A stretch of 36,744 bases of DNA from Pelomyxa schiedti. Its lineage: Eukaryota; Evosea; Pelobiontida; Pelomyxidae. The notes beneath the pieces are model-generated. The model did no database searches, was not told where the DNA came from, and worked only from the letters and a program-made list of their open reading frames with translations. Of this stretch, positions 1-10,243 are shown one piece after another. The position numbers were made by a program, and so were the translations under genes. Each line of letters opens with the position of its first letter. Position 1 is the stretch's first letter. Location: NCBI GenBank assembly GCA_020536535.1, contig JAHLWZ010000278.1:3946-40689 (forward strand). Direction: 5' to 3'.

Positions 1-330
1 GCCATCCCGAAATCCTCCTGCAATGCCACCGCGATATTCTCCGCACTCTGCACGCCGGAATCATTCCAAAGCATATCACCACCGGCATCACCGGAATGCT
101 TCATTCCCAATGACTACAGTGCACTCACATACTCTGGCCTTCCAGTATCCTCCATCAAGCAGGACTTCTTCTTGTGCGGCCGAGACACCCGCAATCCCAC
201 AATTGGGTTTGCGGAAAGCCCCACGTGTGTATCCGCCACCCCCAAACTACTTCCACCGCTCAGTCCCATAACTCTAACTCTCGCCGTCGTCCTCATCGCC
301 TCCCTCCGCTTTGTTTGCGCCAGCCCTTGA
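1..330 (+). CDS. C-terminal part of a Cys-rich surface protein (partial)
   Basis: An open frame enters from the left edge in frame 1 and ends at TGA 328-330, giving 109 residues with no start in the window. The visible part has at least six spaced cysteines and one N-x-T sequon, then a Pro-rich linker and a hydrophobic C-terminus (LTLAVVLIASL) followed by only seven residues. That tail fits a GPI-anchor signal or a terminal membrane segment, so an extracellular membrane-attached protein is inferred. No family is recognised. The codons are GC-rich like the 5' exons elsewhere in the window. An octamer CCCACAATT sits in frame at 196. The exon could begin inside the window, because an upstream splice acceptor cannot be excluded. 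Confidence 0.6.
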   Translation, partial: AIPKSSCNATAIFSALCTPESFQSISPPASPECFIPNDYSALTYSGLPVSSIKQDFFLCGRDTRNPTIGFAESPTCVSATPKLLPPLSPITLTLAVVLIASLRFVCASP

Positions 331-513
331 TCTTTGACACGGGTTTTGCCCAAAAAAAGAAATGTCAAGAGAAGAAAGCAAGCAATACCCAAGAATTCTT
401 TTTGATAACGTTGAAATCACATTGCACCATTCGGATAAAACGAGAAAGGAACAAACATAACCTTTTTCCGTTCCTTACACCCAACAAGACGTTGGCGGTG
501 GCGTACGAGTGCG
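331..513. other. Intergenic spacer
   Basis: About 180 nt between the stop of the partial surface-protein gene and the PDE start, with A-rich tracts (about 350-390). No TATA-like box or other element is recognised. Confidence 0.5.
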
Positions 514-3500
514 ATGGCGCAAACAGAGGTCGATGCCGATTATGGGGCCGGCGAAAACAACAGCCACAATACCAGCCAAATTCAAATCCAACTTGATGAA
601 CAACAACCACATTCACATAGGGAATTTACCAACAACAATACCACAAACTCAAGCAACAACAACAATAACAACAACAAGAGGGGTGTTGCATGGTATGAGG
701 TGGTTGCTATTGGTGTGTCGGTTTGCTGTGCTTGTGTCATTATTGGCACAGTGTGCGTTGTGCCTATCTACACAAAGAGCATGTACGATTCCCTTGGTAT
801 GTTGGTTTGCTTGTTTGTTTCTTTGTGTATTTGGCGTGATATATTTCCTTTGCCTATTATTCTTTGGCTTGGCGTTCAATGTGTTGCTATCTTTTCATTC
901 TGTGATTTCTAACTCCTTTGCGCTGACAGTGGAGAGGACAAGTGCCACATTACAATCCACCGCAAAGGATGCAGCCTATCAAATCGGTACAAAGCTGAAA
1001 GAGTACCAAACCATGCTGGAAATGTATGGCGATGCTGTAATACAGGTTCGGGGATGACCATTCCACAAATAACTCAAAAAAAAAAACAAAAACTTTTCAG
1101 GCCCGCTGGGATAATGTGAGTGAACTCCTGCCTGAAAGTTGCTTCTCTTGGGGGCTATTCTTCGGAGTGAGCTCAATTTATTACACACCCTCTTCTGAGT
1201 GCGGCCTGGGGCTGACAGCTTATACATCTGACCACCTCTACCCTGGAGATCCTGGTTACTCAGAGTTGATGTTGAATTTGCGGAATCTTATGTTGGGACA
1301 AACCACTTATCCAAACGACTTGGCACTCTCTTTTATGAGCAAGTACAGCATAAATGCTGTTGCCAGCGTCACTCTAGAACAAGTTGTGAGAATGACTCCA
1401 TGGTGGAATGTGAGCTTGATCACAGCAGATAAAGTTGAGGTTTTCACTGAAATTCAATCCTATATTGGCATCCGAGCACCAAAGTGGACACCACCTCTCA
1501 AAGATCCTCGGTATAATGGATGGAAGACACGGCTTTACATCCCACTTCTTCGGTCAGGCAGTGCTTATGGAGTTGCTGTTCTTCAGGTGGACCCAAGGTC
1601 ACTTCCTGTTCCACTTCTGTTTTTTCCTCAATTCTTTTGCGAAAAGTTACATCATTGACTACGTTGAATTGGTGAGCACTCTGATGCCCTACAAGGGTTA
1701 CTCCTTGATTGTGTCAAGCACTGGTTCCATTCTGGCAATCCCGGAAAAGGGCTGGAAAGATTGGTCACTTGGGATTGTTGACTTCAATTTCACTGAGGAA
1801 ATGGACAAAGATTCCTTTGACCCGGGCTTTTGGAATATCTTCAATGTAGAAGGCACCTTCTTTTATTGAACTTGTTGCTAAACTTCTCTCTAGAATCCAG
1901 CGTTTGCCCAAGTGGGCATTCCGGTGAATGAATCTATTTCCTCGTCGAACAGCACAACTCTTGCGTGTGGAACCAGCACCGTTTCTTTAAACAAAGGGGA
2001 GACCATCATCTCGTGGAATCAGATTGAAACTGCCAATTGGGTGGTGATTGCTGTGCTGAACAAGGATGATGCCCTGAGTGCACAAGAGACAGCACTGGTC
2101 AAAGTCATTGTCCTGTCTTCGATAATGGGCTGCGTTGTGCTCATCGTTTCCATTTCGACTGCGATATACATGGCCGTCAAGAAACAGTACTCCCATCTTT
2201 CGAACAAGGCAGTCCACCACAAAATTAAATTAAATTAATTGTCATCTTACCGCACGTGGTTATAGGTCGCGGATCTGCACCTGAAGCTTGAAGAGGCCGA
2301 ACACAAAATCAGTCAACTCACAACGACGGCAGACGAAGTGACAGTCACCGCTCTCACATCTGGGCTTGATAAAGTTCCTTTCATTGAACCTCCAACATGA
2401 ACTTATTTCATGAAGGTGACCACACTCATTGCGAGGCTGGTGGACAATCCGGGAAGAGGGATTGATGCCGAGGACGTGGACACCCTCAAATTGACACAAA
2501 TGCTTCTCATGACCCGAAATTTCACAACAGTCAAGCTCGAAACGGACTTGACTGAAAATCAGCATCAGTTCATTCTCGACTGTGGAATGCAAGTTGATGA
2601 AAAGAATGTCTTTGGGAAAGCACGCAGGACGCACAGCAGATCTGCTTTACGCAGCCAAGCGCGAAGCACAAATACCAGTGCCAGTGATTTTTCCAAATCC
2701 GTGGAGGAAGCGGAACTCCCGAGTAACATGGATGATGACATCCCATCCATAAATGACTGGAGTTTTGACGTCTTCTCTGTATGTATCGTTGACTCATTAC
2801 TGGTAATTTACACTTTTTTTGTAGCTTGAAGATAAACTCGCAGCTCACGGTGGAAATATTCTGGGTGCTGTGGGATACAAAATTCTCTCAGAACAGTGGC
2901 TTTTACCCCAGTTCCACCCAACTGTGAAACTGGATATTCCCAACTTCTTTGGGTTTACCAGTCAGCTCAAGCGCGGCTACTCCCGGCACCCCAACCCTTA
3001 CCACAACTTCCTTCACGCCGCTGATGTGACTCAGGCAATGAACGTTCTTTTACAGATGGCCACACAGAGCTCGGAGGAGTTTGCTTCATGCCTTTCACCT
3101 CTTGACAAAATTGCTTGTGTTCTTGCCGCCTTATCCCATGACTACAGAGTGCGTATTCTTTTTTCCTTTTCCCCGCATTTAAAATCCCTCAGCACCCTGG
3201 TCTGAACAGCAACTTCTTGAAATCCACGATGGACGCTATTTACGTGAAATACGGAGACTCAGTGTTGGAACGCATGCATGCCGCAACTGCTCTGAAAGTG
3301 CTGTTCTTCCGGAATAAATGCTGTGCCCTCCGCGCACTCTCTCCCGATGATCAGCATTACATTCACACAGTGATGATGAGCCTTATTCTGGCCACCGATA
3401 TGGCGAAACACATTGACATCCTGGAAACAATGAAGAGCTTCGGGGTTGGGACAAGGACAACAACGGCCGCACTGTTTTCTGCGGATCCGGGGCAAGCTAA

Positions 3501-4011
3501 AAGCGCCAAATTCCTTGTACTTCAAGTGCTCATGAAGATAGCCGATTTGTCGAACGTATGCCGTGACTGGCCAGGTTTTATCCCCCGCTCTTTCTCATAG
3601 TCACTGCCCTGTACTCACGGAAATTACAGTGTGCAAAAAATGGACATACAATCTTGTGGAGTGTGTCACCCAAACGCAAAATCCTTTTTTTTTTTTATAT
3701 ATAATCTTTTGAATAGGGAATTCAAGGGTCAAGGTGAACAAGAAAAACGGCACGGAATTCCAACAAGTAAATTCATGGATGGTTCCACAACACCTCAAGA
3801 AATGCAAAACACGTGAGTGTCCCTCTCTCTCCCTCTCTTTCTTTCTTGTCATCCATTCCGAGCTCCCCAACCCACAAACAATTGATATAGGTTCATACCG
3901 CTTATCGTGATACCGCTTCTCAAGGCTATTTCCGGCATCTTCCCAAACTTCCAAGTGTTGGAACAACGAGCCTGGGAAAACCTCGAACGCTGGCGCACAA
4001 TGGCATCGTAA
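514..4011 (+). CDS. Cache-type receptor 3',5'-cyclic nucleotide phosphodiesterase
   Basis: Exons: 514-796, 930-1045, 1101-1597, 1647-1845, 1894-2211, 2266-2373, 2416-2778, 2825-3148, 3193-3574, 3630-3660, 3717-3812 and 3891-4011; 2838 nt, 945 residues. The N-terminus is cytosolic and Asn-rich, with a first membrane segment at about 61-85. A large N-glycosylatable ectodomain follows, including a Cache-like stretch (GYSLIVSSTGSILAIP), then a second membrane segment at about 436-459. The C-terminal half is a class I PDE HD domain: YHNFLHAADV near 687-696, LSHD..HPG across the exon 8/9 junction, ATDMAKH, IADLSN near 854 and QGEQEKRHG. All metal-binding His/Asp positions of the family are present, so it is probably active on cAMP or cGMP. 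The layout suggests that an extracellular ligand controls cyclic nucleotide breakdown. The start is the first ATG of the frame; an ATTATGGG octamer lies 25 nt downstream. Confidence 0.9.
539..546. promoter_or_regulatory. ATTATGGG octamer 25 nt after the PDE start codon
   Basis: Exact copy of the enriched octamer ATTRTGGG. Similar placement near starts is seen at 19551-19558 (Stealth exon 1), 22797-22804 (member B) and 23265-23272 (member C). The role is inferred from enrichment only. Confidence 0.35.
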
Positions 4012-4113
4012 GAGATCCAGGCACTATCATCCGTCCCACAATCGAGGAGAACAACCCCCATGTCGAGTTAGCACACCACACGGCACCAACACTTTTTTGG
4101 CACAAAATGAACT

Positions 4114-7100
4114 TCCTTTTTCCCAAAAACGGGCAAAATTCATAACAACACCTCAAACGCTACGACGCACCCCAGTACTAGTACCGGCGCCAACGCCTCG
4201 GCAACTGCCGATAATGGGAGCGGCACAGCCCCGTCCCACAATTACGGCGGCAGTGTCCACTGTTTCGTCGTTGGCGACGCCGCGGCCGCGTCGTCGCTGT
4301 TCCGTATCCTCCTGCCGTACAACGGCCCCCCTTCGTCGCCGCCAGCTCCGACGCCGAAGACCGAGCCATGGAACAACCCGGCCCTGCTACGTGCCCTCGT
4401 CAACCCCGGCCACCCTCTGCGCAGCCAGCCAACAGCCCCAATGGAAACGGACAAGGACGGCGTCCCGAATGACCTCACGCTTGGGCCCACCGGTGGGCCA
4501 CGTCCCCACGTCACCGGCCACAGCAACTGCAGGACCGCGGACGCCGGCGGTGGTGCCGCCGCAGCGGCGTCTACCTCGACGTCGTCGCCGGTGCTGCAGT
4601 TGCACCGCAGGGGAAGCCCAGGGTGGGTGCGGGCCACCGGTGGGCCAGGAGGAGGACTGGGGCCGGGACAAGTTGGGGTCGCCGTGGTGGTCGTGAAGGG
4701 CGATTTTGGCGACATGGGGGCCAACGCGCGGAACAAGTTGGTCTGCAAAGAGGTGGTGGGAGGGGTGACTGGACTGTGGCCCACCCGTGGGGTACAGCAG
4801 TACACGGGAGAAGCCTACCCCCTGGTAGTGGTTGTGGTGGACGACTACAAAGGCAATTATGGGTTGAGATCCGAAGCGGCCTGCATCGCACTCTCGCTCT
4901 CGGTGTGTATTTCGTAGAATTCTTGAATAATAGTAAAAAAGAATGTTAGAATGTATTTATTTTGCACTAGGGTATTTTGAAACCTCATCAAATTCAACGC
5001 TGTGGTTTTTCTTTTCTTGCTTGTTGACTTCAAAACAGCTATGTGCATATAGTTTGCTGAAGTATACCCCACAGTGCATGAGCCAGTTTGTGGGTGAATT
5101 CATATCTTCATTAATCGATATCTCGAGGAAAACAGGGTTCTGTGAATATACAATAACCAGAGGTTTATGTCTGTAACACTACAATAAGCTCATTCTTATG
5201 GCCTATAGAGTGGACTTTCCAGGATATGCGTGAGTTCTTATTTCCTGGAGAAACAGTGGCAATGGCTATAGGTGAAATGCCCCAGGCATGTGCAAGGACA
5301 TTGTTGCAGCTTCTGATGCCACAAGATAGCTCTCACAAGAGAGATTCCAGTGATAGCCCCCCAACAACAACAGCCACTGCACTGAGAACGTGGGTGATTA
5401 TGGGAAACTGGGCTGCAGTTCGTGAGGTTTGCCTAACAGATGCATTAAAGGATGAAGACGTTAACCTTTCATCCTTGCACCTGAATTCAGTTCCAGAAGA
5501 CATCAAAGGCCTTTCATGTGCCACTTTGCTTCTTAACCGAAATAAATTGAATGGGTTTCCACAGTGGCTTCCAGACTCAGCCATTACGAACGTAGTCTTC
5601 GACGAGAATCCACTATCCACTATCCCTTTTGATATCAAAAGGAAAACAATTGACAGCTGGCTTACTATGAAACACTTTGTGAAGTTTGGTCAAAGACCTG
5701 TCAGATCCAGATTTCACAAACTCCTTCTTGTTGGGGAAACCACTTCCGGAAAGGCATCTTTGTTGAAGTGCCTCATGGGAAAAAAATCTAAAGTCTCTAG
5801 TCCCAGTGAAAAGGAATTTCACTCATCGTGTATTGCAATGCAAACTAAGCCCTTCAAATTCTACAAGAAGTCTAAGAATACATGGACAGTATGGAACCTG
5901 GGTATGTGTTCAAACCCTCCACATCTCTTTTTTTTAAAACCAATAAAAGGGCCCTGGCACCAGTTTTACCCGTGCTTCTTTGTCAGTGATTCAATCTTTT
6001 TATTCGTGTTTGATATATTGTGTAAAACTGCACTTCCTCAAATACAATCATGGCTCAAGCAACTTGTCAAATTCCAAAAACAGAAAAGCGGGTATAAATT
6101 TTGGTTCGGAAAAAAGACCCACCAATATTTGTTAAAAAACAGACATACAAAACAAAGTGCTGGTGCCACAGTTATCTTAATTGGAACTTATACCAACGCT
6201 CCTGAAGAGGCTGGGACTTTTCTCAGAGAATTTTTCACTTCCATCACATCAAACCCCATCAGCAAAGACTTTATATTCGATGGCTTCTTTGGAATCAACT
6301 TACACCGCGGAATAGGGCTTACTTTTAATTCCAGAAGTCTCGACTGGGAAATGACTGGCAAACCATTTGAAGAAATAGCGTTTCTGTTGGAGGAGATTGG
6401 AAGTGAGGAGCCCACCTATGTGTCACAAAGCTGGATTAACCTAAATACTGAGCTAGACAGGATCAAAGAAAGCGAAATAAGCTGGAACAAATTTGTGGCA
6501 ATTGCCAGAAGATGTGGGGTCGGGAAAACTTGGGGTAATAACCAACAAAAGGAACTCAGGGAAATTGAATCTTGCTGCAATTACTTGGCAGATATTGGTA
6601 CCCTGATCCACTTCCGGCATCCCTTTTTTTCAGGTGAACTTCCATTATTTTCCTGCAGTCAAAAGGGCAGCTTCATGCTTTCCAACATCATTGTCCTGAA
6701 GTTTGACTGGTTTTCTCGCATACAGAAATCAATTGATGCCGCAATCACGGACTGCCGCGATATCTTGCTGTCTGTGGAAAATCACCCTATGTGGCGATAC
6801 TGCAACCAGGTCTGGGACAGTCATCGAATTGTGCCATTACTCTTGAAATTACAGGCAATGGTTGTACTCAGAGAGAACATGCGGTTCTCGTTCTCGCTCC
6901 TCCCTGTTGAACCTCCACCAGAGAATGCCTTGGAAATCCGGGGCTTTTGGGGTGAGTTTGACAACACAGGCAAGCAAGTGATTTTCAGTGGAAGGTCTAT
7001 CAAATGCGAATACTTTCCCGTGGAATCTTTCTCTGAAGTGATGACCATGCTGTGGAACTTACCATGTGCCGTTCCGTGTTGGTTTTGGAGAGAAGGACTT

Positions 7101-8669
7101 CTTCTGCGTGCTAAGAAGGACCCCTTTGAGAATTATTTGTTGATATCCCACAAAGACAATGAGACTATTGACATTTGTATGCTCTCAACCTTTTCAGAAG
7201 ATGTGAAACCATCCTGGAGCAATAACTTGATGATACCAGTTCTTAATCTCCTGCACCATTGTACTAGTTTCACAGAAATTTTCACCGAGACAAAATTCTG
7301 TTGCCCTCACTGTTTATTGGTATACAGCAAGTTATTTGCTGCTCATGGTAGCGCGGCGAGGGTTGCACCAGTTTGCATGCCTCCAGATATAACTAATTTT
7401 ACCTACAATGAAGTATTGGCTGCTGCAGTAGGTGGACTAAAATGCCTTCAATGTAAAAAGAATAAACCAGATCCTGTTCCGGTCGAACTAACAGGGATCA
7501 TACCAGAACTCTATGCCACCCCTTTCCCAGTTAGAGGCGACTCAAGCATTCAATACTTTACCGCCTTGGTGAAGTATCTTGCGATTCCGGAGCATCCCCG
7601 AGTTATGAAGTTCTTCACTCCTGGGGTGCCTTTTCCTGAACTTCCCTGTCCCATTACGCCTCACCATTTGAACGACATTCAAGGTTTTACCTGGGCACAG
7701 TTCCGCAAGAATCCGGTTCTGGGGGATCTGTTGAACATGTGCACCACAGACAGAACATCTCCACATCTACTTGAGCAGGTTCTCCCAATGAAGCTTCGGG
7801 AAAAAATCTTGAAAGACGTTGCCTTCGGTTTGGAGCACCTCCACAAACAGATTCCGCCAATTACCCACGGGGATATCTGCGTTGGTTTGTCTACTCTCAC
7901 CACCATCTTACTTATAACCTCAAAGAAAACGTGATAATTTCCTCGCTGGATGACTCAGGACCCGAACCATGGGCAAAAGTAGCCTTTCTTCAAAACCAAT
8001 TAATTATAAGTTAGCCCAACTCCACCAAAAGATTGTACTCAACTGCAGCAAAGAAGATCTCCCGGCAAAGGGAAAGAATAAGGAGATTTCACGGGCGCCG
8101 GAATTTGTTTCCGGGTCAACACTAAGCACCCAGGATGATATTTGGAATTTCGGTACCAACTTCTCTCCAACCTCCCGTCCATTCATCTCAGTCACCAATC
8201 AGGAATCCTGGTGCACCAGCTTGTTTACCCGTTTGAATCATCAATAGAGCTTATGCGGTTACAACCAAATCCACTCCCTTACACGCAACAACCAACAAGC
8301 AACAACAACAACAACCAACTTCCCATCACCACGGCCGCACATACCGACGGCGCCCCCAAACAACAACTGGAACCGCACGGAATCCGGGATTCCGATGTGA
8401 TCATGGTTGAGAGGCACCAACTAGGCAAGGCATTGGCAACTGGTGCCTACACACTCCCCCCATTCCAATTCATGCACAGCCAAAAGAACAGCGGCGAAAA
8501 TCCGGCACCATCAACAGCAACAGCAAGTCACCATTCCGATGTGCATGTACCACCCTGGGCCATTCAGATAATGACCTGTTGTTGGTCTATTGATCCACAG
8601 ACAAGACCCCCAATCAGTTCCATTCTGAATGTGTGGGCGCACTTTGATAATTCATACTCCCCACCCTAG
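4114..8669 (+). CDS. Small-GTPase-like / LRR-Roc-COR / pseudokinase (Roco-type) protein
   Basis: Exons: about 4114-4906, 4971-5162, 5209-5901, 5950-6091, 6158-7884, 7926-7978, 8011-8152 and 8203-8669, roughly 1,400 residues. The 5' end is unresolved: the coding frame opens after a TGA at 4111 and has no in-frame ATG until 4441. Exon 1 is GC-rich and reads like a degenerate Ras-type domain (CFVVGDAAAASSL for the P-loop, LVVVVVDDYKGN for the G4 region, YFETSSN for G5). Next come two or three LRRs (about 5460-5640), a Roc domain with P-loop GETTSGKA, a COR region and a kinase-like domain. The kinase keeps HGDIC..EN, RAPE, DIWNFG and CW..DP..RP. It lacks a clear VAIK lysine, and the DFG site reads QLH, so it should be a pseudokinase. 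Both GTPase modules also lack key residues, which suggests a scaffold role. Confidence 0.75.
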
Positions 8670-8750
8670 AAATGCCATAATACAGAATGAATGGAATGTT
8701 GACCAGCACCACAACTCTTTTTTTTTTTTGTTTCGGTACCAATAACTCAT

Positions 8751-10189
8751 ATGAGTGACGTTAACGAAGGGCCCGTATCTGCGACACAACAACAACGGGG
8801 GGACGAGAGATCCACATCATCACCATCATCGTCATCATCGTCGTCGACGGCGGGGGGGGTGATGGAGCGGTACTCTGCGTTCGTCGTGAGAAACGCGAAG
8901 CGCGTGGAGTCGGTGGAGAACTTTGTCAGCAATTACCTGTACTTGATGCCCAGGACATTGGGCCTCGACACTGCAATTAAGGCTCAGTCTGGTGTGTGTG
9001 TCTGTGTGCCTGTGTGTGTCTGAGTAGTATTTCCCCTGCCCCTCTTTATTAAGAAAGCTCACTGAATGACATACATGGCCGGTCACATTTATCCCGCGTG
9101 ATATTGTGTGTTACCTTGGAATTCAGCAATCACGCTTGTGAGCCTGATCAGAGTGTACAATAGGCTCATCCTGCTGAAGGACGGGTCACCTGGCGATGGG
9201 ATTCGCTCCATGAACCGGGGGCAGCACGGCGCAATTGTTCCTGGAACCGTGACAACCCTCACGTGGAGCAGCGTTGTGGAGTGTGTGGAATTGTTGGCTG
9301 AGATGTATTCAAGAAAGACTTGGGGGATGCCGGCCAAGTGGGCCACTGTCACTATCATCGAAGTGCTGCGGTACTGGCAATCTTATTTCTCTATGCACTT
9401 TCCTTTTTCGTGGGAAACTTATGCTTAAGTAGAACCTTCCTGAGACTTCGCCTGTGGCTTCTGGGTGGCGGTCGCACAGTAACGCGCCACCACCTGATGC
9501 AGAACTTCTCTGTGCCTTCCATGCACCCTAAGGATCAACTGAGTATGTGGGCACCGCCTGTTCCACACCAGAGGTTTGTTATTGGTATGAAGTTTGTTAG
9601 TGTATTTCCACTCATTGGTTTTAATACAGACAGATTATCACCGTCGGTGGTTGCTGCAGAACTTCTTTACATATTCAGACCCCTAATATCATGTTTCCTT
9701 CTTTTCCTACTTATGTTTGACTCATCTGGTTCTTAGTGGCAGCACTTTATAAATGGCGAGAACATTCTTGGAAACCTTGGCTGATTTCCCTAGGTGTCGA
9801 TTTAATTAGTGTTCAACTGGCCACAAGTTCGACCTTAAGGTAGTTATGCCTTTCACTTTCTTAGTATTAATTTCATGCAGCCCCGAGGAAAAAGAAGAGT
9901 ATACAAGAAGAAGTTGGCTGTGGATCCAGTATTTACTCAGGAGTCCCGCATACGACACACTTGGGAGGTTGTATTAACACCCAATGAAATTCGTTTTTTC
10001 CTCACGCTACTGCAGGGTGATGAATAGTAGTGGTGTCTATGACCGGCTTCATGACATTCCCGTTGTTTCATTCCTCACCGGTATGTATAGTACACCATTG
10101 TACGACGACTTAACATTCCGGCTGCAGACCTTGTCCGCACATGTCTCAAAGACACACACAAGTATTATTTCAACCTGGCCTCATACTAA
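8751..10189 (+). CDS. PEX16: Peroxin-16 (peroxisomal membrane biogenesis protein)
   Basis: Exons: 8751-8991, 9127-9370, 9433-9573, 9634-9692, 9737-9839, 9881-9967, 10016-10080 and 10128-10189; 1002 nt, 333 residues, against about 336 in human PEX16. Family landmarks appear in order: YSAFVVRNAKRVESVENFV, LTWSSVVECVELLAEMY, KTWGMPAKW, AELLYIFRPLI, SWKPWLISLGVDL, EEYTRRSWLWIQYLLRSPAYD and a C-terminus ending KYYFNLASY. In known systems PEX16 acts early in peroxisomal membrane formation and recruits PEX3. A Ser/Gln-rich leader of about 30 residues precedes the conserved part. The gene starts 81 nt after the Roco stop and ends 54 nt from the stop of the convergent gene. Peroxisomes without oxidative metabolism are known from archamoebae, which fits the suspected host. 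Confidence 0.88.
8991..9022 (+). repeat. GT-rich microsatellite at the PEX16 intron 1 donor
   Basis: A GT/CTGT-rich stretch begins directly at the first PEX16 donor and continues into the 135-nt intron, so several GT dinucleotides could serve as the donor. Position 8992 keeps the conserved reading frame. Confidence 0.6.
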
Positions 10190-10243
10190 AACAACCAGAA
10201 GAGAAGTTTTGTTGTCATTTTTTACAATAATAAGTTTCTTCTT

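Noticed and set aside
4242-4805. 187-codon minus-strand frame in the GC-rich block
   Set aside because: Low-complexity Pro/Ala/Ser composition. The plus frame has coherent codon use, ends in a good donor and joins in phase to the FETSSN exon.
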